The notes: generated by a model not told the origin, from the letters alone. 64,000 nucleotides of DNA from Acinetobacter ihumii (GCF_900625095.1 NZ_LR130760.1:2800903-2864902), one strand, 5' to 3'; shown: positions 1-8,578, numbered from the stretch's first letter. Program-made: numbers and translations.

Positions 1-140
1 TGTTCCATTTTAGAGATTTGTTTAAGATAAGATATAACTCATTGAGATGTGTCATAGTATTCGTCGTTAGAAAACAATTATTGTGACATTATTTCAATGA
101 GTTATCTATTTTTGTCGTGTACAGAGAGCAACGATTCAAG

Positions 141-911
141 ATGACCGATCTCCATACCGATGAATATGACCGCCGTTTTGCAGGTGTCGCCAAAATATAT
201 GGTGATAATGCATTTTCCCATTATGAAAAAAGTCATGTCATGGTCATTGGGATTGGAGGGGTCGGAAGTTGGGCGGTTGAAGCACTTGCCCGAACAGGTA
301 TTGGAGAATTGACATTAGTAGATATGGATGTCTTGGCTGCATCAAATATCAACCGTCAGTTACCTGCTTTGTCTTCCACATTGGGTCAGGAAAAAGCGGA
401 AGTCATGGCAGAACGTTGCCGCCAGATTAATCTGCGAATTAAGGTCAATGTGATTGATGATTTTCTTTCACCTGATAATGTGGCTGAAATATTGGCTTCA
501 CAGCCAGATGTCGTTTTGGACTGTATTGATGATGTCAAAGCGAAACTGGCTTTAATGTTACATTGCCGTTTTAATAAGATTGCGCTGATTGTCTCTGGTG
601 GTGCAGGGGGTAAAATTGATCCGCTGAAAATTCGTGTGGCAGATTTATCCAAAACTGAACAAGATCCCATGCTAGCAAAATTACGCAGTCAATTACGCGC
701 TAAAGGCATCTGTAAAAAGCCAAAAGAAAAATTCGGCATCACCTGTGTTTATTCAATTGATAATCCATTTTCCAGTGCAGAGGTTTGTGCGAGTGCAGGC
801 TTGCGCTGTGGCGGTTATGGTTCCGCTGTGATTGTAACCTCAAGTTTTGGCATGATTGCTGTGGCTGAGGTTCTCAAAAAATTAGATATGAAAAAAACTA
901 AGCCAGAGTAA
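141..911 (+). CDS. tcdA: tRNA threonylcarbamoyladenosine dehydratase TcdA
   Basis: This is a cytoplasmic E1/ThiF-like enzyme that uses ATP to cyclise the t6A37 modification of ANN-decoding tRNAs to ct6A. The Rossmann ATP-binding motif GIGGVGS lies at residues 37-43, the acidic residue ending the second strand (LVDMD) at about 61-63, and the E1-typical NRQ at 71-73. The 256-residue length fits the family. An in-frame GTG lies 24 bases further upstream, but the ATG at 141 (MTDLHTDEYDRRF) matches the usual family start, so I prefer it. The gene is single and converges with the small amidase-like gene downstream. Confident. Confidence 0.93.
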   Translation: MTDLHTDEYDRRFAGVAKIYGDNAFSHYEKSHVMVIGIGGVGSWAVEALARTGIGELTLVDMDVLAASNINRQLPALSSTLGQEKAEVMAERCRQINLRIKVNVIDDFLSPDNVAEILASQPDVVLDCIDDVKAKLALMLHCRFNKIALIVSGGAGGKIDPLKIRVADLSKTEQDPMLAKLRSQLRAKGICKKPKEKFGITCVYSIDNPFSSAEVCASAGLRCGGYGSAVIVTSSFGMIAVAEVLKKLDMKKTKPE

Positions 912-925
912 GCTTGGTTTTAATA
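891..925 (+). terminator. possible terminator at the end of tcdA
   Basis: AAAACTAAGC (894-903) pairs with GCTTGGTTTT (912-921) through one G-T wobble and is followed by a short T-rich run. The stem overlaps the last codons of tcdA and lies between convergent genes. Moderate support only. Confidence 0.45.
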
Positions 926-952
926 TTCAAAAATATCAATATCACGAATAAA

Positions 953-1432
953 TTATATAGGTCGATAATAGCTGTAAGTTACATTACGGTCTTTATACAC
1001 GTCATAACTGGTTTGTTTAAAGTCAGAAATCCATTGGCTACCACTATAGCCTGCAATGTGACCATAAACGTGATTGGGTGTACGTTTAATAATATAGATA
1101 TCACCTTTTTGCGGATGGTCAAAAGCGGGTTGGATTTGCCGATAACCAATTTTAGTTAAGGTATCGCCCCAATCAGAGGCTGCAATCGGATGGCTGACAA
1201 TCTTCGCACCCGCAGATTGCAGGGCAATACGGACACTTTTGGCACATTTCGCCGTGCTGTAATTGCCGCTCATACTTTTTAACTTGGCAACAAATTTGTG
1301 GATATCGATTTGGCTGCGTGCATCATCCGATCCAAAAGAGAACGGTGCTGATCTTTCCCTGTTTTCAGTCACAGTTACTTGAGGTGCATTCTGTGTTTGA
1401 TAACTATCTGCTAATTGTCCGTCATAAATCAT
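953..1432 (-). CDS. small NlpC/P60- or CHAP-like cysteine amidase, possible peptidoglycan hydrolase
   Basis: The 159-residue protein has the layout of a cysteine amidase. A candidate nucleophile, Cys63 in the helix-like stretch STAKCAKSVRIAL, is followed by a GD turn (PQKGDIYII, about 107-115) and a candidate catalytic His125 in YGHIAGYSG. A conserved-looking WISDFKQ follows. This arrangement is seen in peptidoglycan amidases, including some type VI secretion amidase effectors of the Tae type. There is no obvious signal peptide, and residues 1-45 look disordered. No immunity-like or secretion gene sits next to it, so an effector role is a guess. The fold assignment is moderate. The exact family is not recognised. 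Confidence 0.55.
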   Translation of the reverse strand: MIYDGQLADSYQTQNAPQVTVTENRERSAPFSFGSDDARSQIDIHKFVAKLKSMSGNYSTAKCAKSVRIALQSAGAKIVSHPIAASDWGDTLTKIGYRQIQPAFDHPQKGDIYIIKRTPNHVYGHIAGYSGSQWISDFKQTSYDVYKDRNVTYSYYRPI

Positions 1433-1874
1433 CGTTCAAACTCGTTCTTACATTATTCACACATATCAATAACAATGTATTTGCTTGGTTGCATGATGCT
1501 ATCGCCTGAACCTTAAAATACTTCTTAAGGAATGTAATAATATTTCACAAGTTTGAAACATTTAAAATAATATATTGATTTTAAATAATTAAAAAATATT
1601 CTTTTGCTTATTTTTTATCAAATTTTTGATCAAAACTCTTGGATATAAATCTGGATACGATCAAATTCTTATTTTTGAAACAATCATATAGATCAAAACA
1701 GAGATATTGTTTTGGATTTGCTTTAGGCAAATTTTCATCAAACATAAATCAAAATGTACTCATTATATTGTTGTCGATATTATTTTAATCGGTATAAACC
1801 AATTTTAAATGATCGATTTATATCACTTATATTTATTTAAATGTTCTCGAAAAAGAACATAGTAATATAAAAAT
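1433..1874. other. AT-rich intergenic region without a recognisable gene
   Basis: About 440 bases of strongly AT-rich sequence lie between the amidase-like gene and the dusA terminator. The only open frames are short and unconvincing, and no structured RNA was recognised. The stretch should hold the promoter of the minus-strand amidase-like gene at its left end. Confidence 0.5.
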
Positions 1875-1911
1875 CAAGCCTTTGTGTGGATAAGCGCAAC
1901 ACAACGGCTTG
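1875..1911 (-). terminator. dusA transcription terminator, probably bidirectional
   Basis: CAAGCC (1875-1880) plus TTGTGT pairs with ACACAA plus GGCTTG (1906-1911), giving a 12-bp stem with one internal mismatch. Reading the minus strand, the stem is followed by ATTTTTAT, which suits dusA ending at 1918. A T-run also exists on the plus side. Confidence 0.75.
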
Positions 1912-1917
1912 GTGTTT

Positions 1918-2940
1918 TTATATGGATATATGATGTAGCTGTTTTTGCTGTTCTGAACGCTGAATGCTTTCACGCATGTTAACCAGCGCATGTTCAATAT
2001 CAGTAAGCGTTTGAGCATTGCCGCCACTTAATGCTTGTCGCCATTTACGTGCACCCGGAAGATTTTGAAATAAACCTAGAATATGGCGAGTAATAATAGA
2101 CAGAGGCGCACCCTCTGCTAAACGTTGTTCGATATAAGGCATCATTTGTTGCATGATGTCAAATCGATCTGGCATTTCCAAGTTCCAAAACTGTCCACAT
2201 TCTGCCAGTAAATAAGGGTTATGATAGGCTTCACGACCAATCATGACCCCATCGACATGTTGTAGATGTTGTTGCGTTTCTTCAACACTTTTAATTCCAC
2301 CATTAATTTCAATGGTCAAATGTGGACGTTCGCGCTTTAATCGATACACGTCTTCATATCGTAATGGTGGAACTTCACGATTTTCTTTGGGAGATAAACC
2401 CTGCAAGATTGCGATGCGGGCATGTACGATAAAATAATTACAACCTGTTGCAGCCACGGTATCCACAAAATGCAGCATTTCTTCATAAGACTGCATGTCA
2501 TCAATCCCAATCCGATGTTTAACGGTGACAGGAATTGAAACTGCTTGTTGCATCTGATCGATACATTCGGCGACCAAATTCGGTTCAGCCATTAAACACG
2601 CACCAATTTTATTATTTTGTACACGATCACTTGGACAGCCCACGTTTAAATTGACTTCATCGTAACCCCAATCTTCAGCCATTTTTGTGCAGGTGGTTAA
2701 ATCTTGTGGATTTGACCCACCCAACTGTAAGACCACTGGATGTTCCTGTGAATTAAAATCTAAATGGCGCTTGACATCACCATGAATGATTGCACCTGTC
2801 GTGACCATTTCAGTGTAAAGCACGACATTAGGATTAAATAGACGTGCAAAAAAACGGTAGTCACGTGTTGTCCAATCCATCATCGGCGCAACACTGATTC
2901 GAGGATTCTGTGTGTTGCTTGGTTTTGATAAAATACTCAT
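1918..2940 (-). CDS. dusA: tRNA-dihydrouridine(20/20a) synthase DusA; 5' end replaced by a genomic island
   Basis: An FMN-dependent TIM-barrel enzyme that reduces uridines 20 and 20a in the tRNA D-loop. The 340-residue length is usual. The N-terminal FMN-site motif SVAPMMDWT is present, as are the catalytic cysteine C102 in [11 protein letters not shown] and the basic stretch VKHRIGIDD. The gene is the insertion site of the neighbouring island: a 19-bp repeat covering codons 19-25 (2868-2886) recurs at 34732-34750. The first 18 codons and the promoter are therefore island-supplied, and the frame is restored. The displaced native start survives at 34724-34804. The protein appears intact and functional. 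Confidence 0.97.
   Translation of the reverse strand: MSILSKPSNTQNPRISVAPMMDWTTRDYRFFARLFNPNVVLYTEMVTTGAIIHGDVKRHLDFNSQEHPVVLQLGGSNPQDLTTCTKMAEDWGYDEVNLNVGCPSDRVQNNKIGACLMAEPNLVAECIDQMQQAVSIPVTVKHRIGIDDMQSYEEMLHFVDTVAATGCNYFIVHARIAILQGLSPKENREVPPLRYEDVYRLKRERPHLTIEINGGIKSVEETQQHLQHVDGVMIGREAYHNPYLLAECGQFWNLEMPDRFDIMQQMMPYIEQRLAEGAPLSIITRHILGLFQNLPGARKWRQALSGGNAQTLTDIEHALVNMRESIQRSEQQKQLHHISI
2868..2886. repeat. attL core, direct repeat of attR, inside dusA codons 19-25
   Basis: The sequence TTGTCCAATCCATCATCGG is identical at 2868-2886 and 34732-34750. The similarity continues for seven more bases with one mismatch and then decays, as expected where island sequence imitates the dusA 5' end. 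Integration of islands and prophages in the 5' end of dusA by a dedicated integrase family is established. Confidence 0.93.
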
Positions 2941-3023
2941 TGAAAATCAACCTATTGAATCAGTGTTGTGTTGAATTTATTTGCATCTATTTCATCTTTT
3001 TTTGCTCTTTTTAAAATTTGATT

Positions 3024-3068
3024 TACGCCATAAATACGCCATAATAAGTAAAAATATCATAAGGCGTA
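3024..3068. repeat. TACGCCAT repeats, candidate integrase arm or regulator sites
   Basis: TACGCCAT occurs directly repeated at 3024-3031 and 3035-3042, 11 bases apart. An inverted partial copy (GGCGTA, 3063-3068) abuts the integrase start. The same 8-mer recurs near the other island end at 34671-34678. The placement near both attachment sites suggests arm-type binding, but the repeats could also be operators for the integrase promoter. Confidence 0.5.
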
Positions 3069-3071
3069 AAA

Positions 3072-4208
3072 ATGGGTACAATCACGCAGCGTAAGTTAGT
3101 CAATGGATCAATACGCTATCGTGCTGAAATTCGAATCAATCGAAAAGATTTACCAATATATAAAGAAAGTAAAACATTTGGATCGAAGAAAGTTGCAGCA
3201 ATTTGGTTAGCAAAAAGGGAAGCTGAAATAGAAGAAAATCCTGAAATTTTGTTTGGTCAAGAAGATGTAATAGATCTAACTCTTTCTAACGCTATTTCGA
3301 AATATTTGGCGGAAGTGGGAGCTGAGTATGGACGAACTAAAACATATTCACTCAAACTTATTCAGAAGTTTCCAATCGCGCGGCATGTTATCACAAAAAT
3401 TAAATCGACTCATATTGCGGAACACGTAGCTCTACGCAAAAAAGGCATTGAAGATCTAGGACTCGCTCCTGTTGCATCTAGTACACTCCAGCATGAGCTT
3501 TTACATATTAGAGGGGTGCTATCTCATGCAGCGGTAATGTGGGATATAGATATTGATCTAAATTCTTTCGATAAGGCAACAGCACAATTAAGAAAGACAC
3601 GCCAAATTTCATCAAGTCAAAAAAGAGATAGGCTTCCAACGAATGAAGAGTTGGCGGCATTGACGAAGTATTTTGTCAATAAATGGAATAATCCTGCTTA
3701 CAGTTATCCAATGCATTTGATTATTTGGTTTGCAATTTACTCATGTAGACGTGAGGCGGAAATAACTCGAATGGAATTAAGTGATTTTGACATTCATAAC
3801 AACTCATGGAAAATACGTGATTTGAAAAACCCAACAGGCTCTAAAGGTAATCATAAGGAGTTTAATGTATTACCTCAGTGTAAAAAAATTATTGAGCTTT
3901 TATCGGAGCAGGAAGTTAGAGCTAGAATGTTGAAAAGAGGCTATGGCGATGAATATCTGATACCTCTTAGTCCAAAAACAATAGGTGGTGAATTTAGAAA
4001 AGCTTGTAAGTTGCTTGGAATAGATGATTTAAAATTCCATGATTTGAGACATGAAGGGTGTACCCGTTTAGCTGAGCAAGGTTTCACTATCCCCCAGATA
4101 CAGCAAATTAGTTTGCACGATTCATGGGGGAGTTTGGAAAGGTATGTATCAGTTAAACGAAGAAAACAGACCCTTAATTTTGAGAATTCGTTAGAGCTGA
4201 CTTCGTAA
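3072..4208 (+). CDS. tyrosine-family site-specific integrase of the dusA-associated type
   Basis: This enzyme catalyses integration and excision of the island at dusA. It has 378 residues. An N-terminal AP2-like arm-binding region (about 1-60) and a SAM-like core-binding domain (about 68-175) precede the catalytic domain. The catalytic set reads R226 (YSCRREAEI), H323 and R326 (FHDLRHEG), H349 (SLHD) and nucleophile Y358 (ERYVS). The gene points into the island from attL, and the ATG at 3072 follows an AAGGCG Shine-Dalgarno-like stretch. Its last 35 bases overlap the convergent PrtN-like gene. All catalytic residues are present, so it should be active. Confidence 0.95.
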   Translation: MGTITQRKLVNGSIRYRAEIRINRKDLPIYKESKTFGSKKVAAIWLAKREAEIEENPEILFGQEDVIDLTLSNAISKYLAEVGAEYGRTKTYSLKLIQKFPIARHVITKIKSTHIAEHVALRKKGIEDLGLAPVASSTLQHELLHIRGVLSHAAVMWDIDIDLNSFDKATAQLRKTRQISSSQKRDRLPTNEELAALTKYFVNKWNNPAYSYPMHLIIWFAIYSCRREAEITRMELSDFDIHNNSWKIRDLKNPTGSKGNHKEFNVLPQCKKIIELLSEQEVRARMLKRGYGDEYLIPLSPKTIGGEFRKACKLLGIDDLKFHDLRHEGCTRLAEQGFTIPQIQQISLHDSWGSLERYVSVKRRKQTLNFENSLELTS

Positions 4209-4470
4209 AAATTTCATACTCTTTAGCTTGTTCGTTGTAACGTTTGTCTAAAACAAAAGCTAAGTCAAAAATATCAACTAAGTATGGTGATTTTTGACTT
4301 TCATCTATCTTGTAGCAAATAAATGGAAATTCCTTTTTTCTCGCTTTTTCTAATATTTTTGCTTTACTTAGATGGGGGTAATACATGGCTGCCACTTGTT
4401 CAAGAGTGGGAGTCATGGTTTTAAATTGCATGAATAAATAATCTGATAAATTCATTTGTACTTTGTTCAT
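4174..4470 (-). CDS. PrtN-like small regulator (pyocin-activator family)
   Basis: The 98-residue protein resembles the pyocin activator PrtN family. It has an N-terminal helix LFMQFKTMTPTLEQVAAMYY, a helix-turn-helix-like segment ending KAKILEKARKKEFPF, and a C-terminal PYLVDIFDLAFVLDKR that matches the family's DLA-x-YID-R ending. PrtN activates pyocin genes in Pseudomonas. In integrative elements, related proteins sit beside the integrase and may act as regulator or excisionase. Convergent overlap with the integrase 3' end (35 bases) is consistent with mutual control. The family call is fairly sure. The role here is inferred. Confidence 0.7.
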   Translation of the reverse strand: MNKVQMNLSDYLFMQFKTMTPTLEQVAAMYYPHLSKAKILEKARKKEFPFICYKIDESQKSPYLVDIFDLAFVLDKRYNEQAKEYEIFTKSALTNSQN

Positions 4471-4565
4471 TTGGTTACTCTTTTAAAAGTTAATTCTTGA
4501 ATCTTTAGTCATACAACTAAGGTATAGCTAACAAAATTCACTGAAATAATTGTAAAAAAGATGAA

Positions 4566-5801
4566 ATGACGAATAATGAGGAAATAAGGGTAACTTTTTT
4601 CTTCATAGATAGCTCAATGCCAAAACTAACAGACATTCAAATCAACACTATTAAACTATTAGATTATTTATACTTCTACGATATTGTTTCGCTAGAAACC
4701 TTTTCTGATGAGAAGTCGGATTTTTATAAAAGGTTGAATGATTCTTTTCATCTAATTTTAGCTACAAGAAAATATAAAGGGCTGAGAGCTGAGCACTACA
4801 AGCATTTACTGTTGATGGGGCTAGACTTAAATATTGCCTATTATAGTAAATCGGATAAGATGCAAGAGAATGATGTTAGCAATTTTATCTCTGCTTTTAA
4901 TGATGAGATACGTTTAGAAGTCGATAAGGCGGATTTTCCTATTGATGAATTTGCCCAAGATTTGCAGAACATATTGGATAGACAACCTATAAATCCGTTG
5001 AGCGGAAATGAACGCTATAAAATAGTTAGTCAGTTTTTAAGCTATGAATATGACAATATTGCCATTGGAGTACTTGGAAAATTACTTGATATGGGGATCT
5101 TAAAGGTCTCGAAGTATAGTAAAGCCTATCAGGTGATTTCTCAGGAATTATTAGATAAGTTATTCTTTAGAGCTATGCTATTTCTTGAATTAGAAATTTT
5201 TAAAAATAAGCTGTTGGCATCAAATTTAAAAATGTCGCAGATTGTAGATTTGAATAATTTAAGTGACCATGAAAAAGTCATTGCAGTTATTAAGTCTAAC
5301 GCCAAGTTGGAAGCTTTGGAAAAAGTAGATTATCAGCGTATCTATACTATTGATCTAAACAAAAAAAATGATTTGTCGAGGTATTTTACTAATGTGGAGG
5401 CAAGGTTAGGGCATAATCCGATCTTTAAGCCCAACCTTGCATCTTGGGTTAGCTTGCTAGGAGCATGGCATCTGATGCTGGTCAAAAAGAACAACATAAA
5501 TAAACCATTATACCGTGAGACCCCTATCCACATCTTAGATGCTGAACCTACCTGTTCTGAGATAGCAAAAAAAGAAATGGAAGAGTATGGTTTTGCTATT
5601 TCGGAAAGAACCTTATTTGACCAACATAATAGTATTTTTGATTTTTATAAGCTTATTAGAATTACAGTGAATGACATGATAGATGATGGCTTCTATGGAA
5701 TATTAGAACCAGTACTAACTAAATATTTCTTTTATGATCCCAATATTGGGGATAAGTTTAAAAGTGCTTTAAGCAAAGTGAATATGAGCTTAAATCAATA
5801 A
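4566..5801 (+). CDS. uncharacterised 411-residue island protein
   Basis: I do not recognise this protein. It is soluble and rich in Lys, Leu, Ile and Asp. No signal peptide, membrane segment or nucleotide-binding motif is visible. Predicted character is mostly helical with a middle segment (about 160-240) of short amphipathic helices. The start at 4566 has only a poor ribosome site. The next in-frame ATG, at 4617 (MPKLTDIQINTIK), is an alternative. It lies alone between the PrtN-like gene, divergently placed, and a convergent unknown gene. That position just inside the integrase end is where islands often carry variable cargo. Function unknown. Confidence 0.7.
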   Translation: MTNNEEIRVTFFFIDSSMPKLTDIQINTIKLLDYLYFYDIVSLETFSDEKSDFYKRLNDSFHLILATRKYKGLRAEHYKHLLLMGLDLNIAYYSKSDKMQENDVSNFISAFNDEIRLEVDKADFPIDEFAQDLQNILDRQPINPLSGNERYKIVSQFLSYEYDNIAIGVLGKLLDMGILKVSKYSKAYQVISQELLDKLFFRAMLFLELEIFKNKLLASNLKMSQIVDLNNLSDHEKVIAVIKSNAKLEALEKVDYQRIYTIDLNKKNDLSRYFTNVEARLGHNPIFKPNLASWVSLLGAWHLMLVKKNNINKPLYRETPIHILDAEPTCSEIAKKEMEEYGFAISERTLFDQHNSIFDFYKLIRITVNDMIDDGFYGILEPVLTKYFFYDPNIGDKFKSALSKVNMSLNQ

Positions 5802-5844
5802 AATTTTATTAAGATACCTATTTTCATTAGGTCTGCACGCACAA

Positions 5845-5879
5845 ACCCAATCTTAGTTATATAATGGACTAGATTGGGT
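5845..5879. terminator. stem-loop between convergent genes
   Basis: ACCCAATCT (5845-5853) pairs with AGATTGGGT (5871-5879), and an extra AGT/ACT pairing lies past a one-base bulge. No clear T-run follows on either strand, so this may terminate weakly or act otherwise. Confidence 0.45.
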
Positions 5880-5901
5880 GTGACTGGTGGAAAGATTATT
5901 T

Positions 5902-6798
5902 TTACAAATATAGATTTTCTCCATCGACTGAACAGCATTCTTTGGCATAGGTTTCATTGATGAGTCTTTCGATCATTTGCTCTTCGGACAGACCATTCTT
6001 GAAAGCTAATGTAAGCAACGCTTCTCTAGCTCTTTTAGTTAATGCGTAATAGTGAGGTTTTTTCACCTTTTTCTCCTCACGGTGCTTTTTTTGATACCAC
6101 GCGTTAGATAATTTTTTTCTTAAAGCATAGTGAATATTTTCATCTTCATAATAGATAATATCAAATATTGAGTTAATTAAAGTCTCATATTCAGATACAT
6201 GTGATGCATCTCTTCTGTATCTCCTAAATTCTGAGTTTTCATTAATATACTTTTTAGCCCATACAAAAAAATCAGAGCATGGTGATTTAAAATGACTGTT
6301 GAATTTTGTGTATATTTTGTCAAATCGAAAATATATATTTTCAATTGATCTAGAATTTTCATAATAAAAAGGGATTGTATAAGCCAGATAAAGGAGCTGG
6401 AAGTATAGATTTTTTATATCTAAAATTAAGCGATCTCCTTCTTTTTCATTCAAGACTTTGCATGCAAATTGTAAGAATCTTTGATTATCTTTAATTTTAT
6501 TAAAGTCAAAAGAATGTATTGTGATTCTAGATTGAAAATCCTTTAAATCACGTAAAAAATAATAGATATCATCATCACTACTATTATTCATTTCATCAAT
6601 TATAAATTTACTTATGTTCCTGAGTTTATCTAGGCTGTTCAGTTTTGCTATATCTTTTTCTATAGCAGCGTTGCTCTCCCGTATTCTGCGATTGTTATCA
6701 ATATTTGGGCGATGATAGACAAACAGTGCCCAGATAAGATCTTCATCTCTAAGTTGTGTCAGGAATGATTTAAGATTGTCTAGTTCAGAATTGCGCAT
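5902..6798 (-). CDS. uncharacterised 298-residue protein with a putative C-terminal DNA-binding segment
   Basis: The protein is mainly helical and charged, with no membrane segment. Residues about 235-285 form a basic linker (KKHREEKKVKKP) followed by a helix-rich unit, ALTKRAREALLTLAFKNG, then LSEEQMIERLINETY. The pattern resembles ribbon-helix-helix or short helix-turn-helix units in proteins found near phage- and plasmid-type replication genes. It is divergent from the YagK/YfjJ-type gene across a 465-base AT-rich gap. A role in replication control or regulation of that gene is plausible. No family name can be given. Confidence 0.65.
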   Translation of the reverse strand: MRNSELDNLKSFLTQLRDEDLIWALFVYHRPNIDNNRRIRESNAAIEKDIAKLNSLDKLRNISKFIIDEMNNSSDDDIYYFLRDLKDFQSRITIHSFDFNKIKDNQRFLQFACKVLNEKEGDRLILDIKNLYFQLLYLAYTIPFYYENSRSIENIYFRFDKIYTKFNSHFKSPCSDFFVWAKKYINENSEFRRYRRDASHVSEYETLINSIFDIIYYEDENIHYALRKKLSNAWYQKKHREEKKVKKPHYYALTKRAREALLTLAFKNGLSEEQMIERLINETYAKECCSVDGENLYL

Positions 6799-7263
6799 TT
6801 TGTATCCTGTTTTAAAAAAGCTTACGTCATACTTTAGGTAATAAAAACAATACTTTCTACTAAGTTTTTCGCTCTATTTCCCCTTGTTTTGCACTATATT
6901 TTTAAAAGCTTTCTACTAAGGGGTAAGGGTGTTATAAATAAAAAATGTTTAGGCAATATAAGTTTTTAATTTAATTTTTTTTATAACTAAAATTAGGTAC
7001 TAAAACGATATAGTCTAAAATTCATTTTATTCCTTAATTCTAGCTTTTAATGAGAGGTAGGGTATTAAAAAATCTTTGTGAAATACGGGAAAATTGTATT
7101 TGAATTTTTGTATTTTATTTTGATTTAATGATAATTTGGTTTATTTTAAGCTTTGGTTATTAATCTAATCTTTTATTAGTTAATGCTTTGTTAAGAAGTA
7201 AAAAGTATATATATACTGAATTCCCGTATCTCTTATGAAACTAACAAACATATAGGTTTAAAT
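6799..7263. other. AT-rich divergent intergenic region with repeats, possible replication origin or control region
   Basis: This region holds a 12-bp direct repeat, CTTTCTACTAAG, at 6853-6864 and 6909-6920. CCCCTT faces AAGGGG around the second copy. A 9-bp inverted pair, ATACGGGAA (7083-7091) and TTCCCGTAT (7221-7229), and a 14-bp palindrome, AGTATATATATACT (7204-7217), are also present. It separates the divergent 298-residue protein gene and the Rep-like gene. The composition and repeats fit a replication origin or shared promoter region. No coding capacity is seen. Confidence 0.5.
7204..7217. promoter_or_regulatory. 14-bp perfect palindrome upstream of the Rep-like gene
   Basis: AGTATATATATACT reads the same on both strands and lies 46 bases before the start of the Rep-like gene. 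It could be an operator or an easily melted origin element. No binding protein is identified. Confidence 0.35.
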
Positions 7264-8172
7264 ATGAGGTATTCAATTAACCAAGCAAAACTTACACTTG
7301 AGATTGAGAGCTTTTTAAAACGCTTAAAAAGACAACGTACAAAATGGGATGGATTCTATTCACAGCTTACTAATCTGTTATTAGACTTTAATGATATTTA
7401 TGATCCTGATGATGAATACCCAGGTTATCTTCAGTTCTTTGTTATTCTGATATATGACTTACAAAGCATAGACTCTGATGAAGTTGATCTTAAAAATGAA
7501 TTGGAATCGATTGGGTATAGAGAATTGAGATCAGAGTTGTTAGATTTATCTGACCTTTGTGAAAAATATTATGAAACTATTGAAAAACAGAAAGATGAAA
7601 ATAAAATTGAAGTGCAGAAATATTGTAGATCAATACTTAATAAATGCAGTCGAATATTAGTTGTTCGTGTAGACTTGGGTTATTTGCAAGAATATTCTAG
7701 TCGAATCAGAGTTGAAGATATTTATAATGATTTGGATATACTACTTAATCGTATCCAAAATAAAGATGGCATATTTAAACATGTGATCGGATATATGTGG
7801 GGAGTAGAGCAAGGTGGTAAAAGTAAAGGTTTTCATTGCCATTTAGCAATCATTTATGATAATGCCTATCGTGCTGGAGGTGCAGCATATTGGGGGGATG
7901 AAATAATCGAGCTATGGAGGGATATTACTAGGGATTTTGGTCAAGGATATAATTGCTGGAACCGTGAACGTCTAGCGAAACTTCGAAGAGAGAATAAGCT
8001 AGGGATCGGTGTGATTTATCGTCGTGATTCCACCCAAGTAACAAATTTCATTGAGGCAATGCAATACATTGCTGATCATCACAAACGTACTCTTCAATAC
8101 TTACGTGTAAAGCCAAAAGGACGAAGAGTATTTGGTAAAGGTCAGTTAAGAGCGCAGTATGATAGACGCTAA
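7264..8172 (+). CDS. YagK/YfjJ (inovirus Gp2-like) domain protein, probable rolling-circle-type replication protein
   Basis: The 302-residue protein carries a C-terminal region (about 125-300) like the YagK/YfjJ domain found in prophage remnants and inovirus-type elements. The signature is GYMWGVEQGGKSKGFHCHLA, in which H191-C-H193 forms an HUH-like metal site. A later tyrosine-containing helix (FIEAMQYIADHHKRTLQYL) could supply the nucleophile. A basic tail follows (KPKGRRVFGKGQLRAQYDRR). The N-terminal 120 residues are acidic and helical. Such proteins are thought to nick DNA for rolling-circle replication. The repeat-rich gap upstream is the obvious candidate target. Catalysis has not been shown for this copy. 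Confidence 0.75.
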   Translation: MRYSINQAKLTLEIESFLKRLKRQRTKWDGFYSQLTNLLLDFNDIYDPDDEYPGYLQFFVILIYDLQSIDSDEVDLKNELESIGYRELRSELLDLSDLCEKYYETIEKQKDENKIEVQKYCRSILNKCSRILVVRVDLGYLQEYSSRIRVEDIYNDLDILLNRIQNKDGIFKHVIGYMWGVEQGGKSKGFHCHLAIIYDNAYRAGGAAYWGDEIIELWRDITRDFGQGYNCWNRERLAKLRRENKLGIGVIYRRDSTQVTNFIEAMQYIADHHKRTLQYLRVKPKGRRVFGKGQLRAQYDRR

Positions 8173-8277
8173 ATGAAGATAATCTCAGATATACATTATC
8201 TAGATGAAAACGAGGTTTTAAATACTTTGCAAGGCTTGCCAATCGGTGAGCCTTTGTCATTTCTAGAGGTATATATT

Positions 8278-8556
8278 ATGAGTTTAAATTGTCCTTATTG
8301 TTTTTCGGATCAGGTTATTCAAGTGGTCAATCAGCAGGTGAATGGTTCTGATTCTACAGGTCTAGCAGCGTCCGCATCGTTCGCAACTATCGGTGCAACC
8401 ATTTCAAAGGGTTTACCTTTGCCTGTATCACCACTGCTTGGCGGGCTTGCAGGTGCAGTCATTGGTGGCCTATTCAGTAGTGTGTTTGATGAGCCTAAAA
8501 AGCCGATCACGCTGACCTATTATCACTGTAATCACTGTCAGCAGAATTTTCGTTGA
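8278..8556 (+). CDS. small zinc-ribbon protein with a glycine-rich hydrophobic segment
   Basis: From the ATG at 8278 the product has 92 residues: MSLNCPYCFSDQV with a CPYC knuckle, a Gly/Ala-rich hydrophobic middle (PLLGGLAGAVIGGLFSSVF), and a second knuckle, CNHCQQNF, at the end. The two CxxC pairs look like a split zinc ribbon around a glycine-zipper membrane segment. TAGAGG 11 bases upstream supports this start. An in-frame ATG at 8173, immediately after the Rep-like stop, would add 35 residues but lacks a ribosome site. Function unknown. It lies between the Rep-like gene and the DUF932 gene on the same strand. Confidence 0.7.
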   Translation: MSLNCPYCFSDQVIQVVNQQVNGSDSTGLAASASFATIGATISKGLPLPVSPLLGGLAGAVIGGLFSSVFDEPKKPITLTYYHCNHCQQNFR

Positions 8557-8578
8557 ATTAGCATAGGAGATAAGAACG

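Noticed and set aside
6799..7263. CRISPR-like or iteron array in the AT-rich gap
   Set aside because: Only one 12-bp repeat pair and scattered inverted repeats are seen, with no regular spacing or repeat unit.
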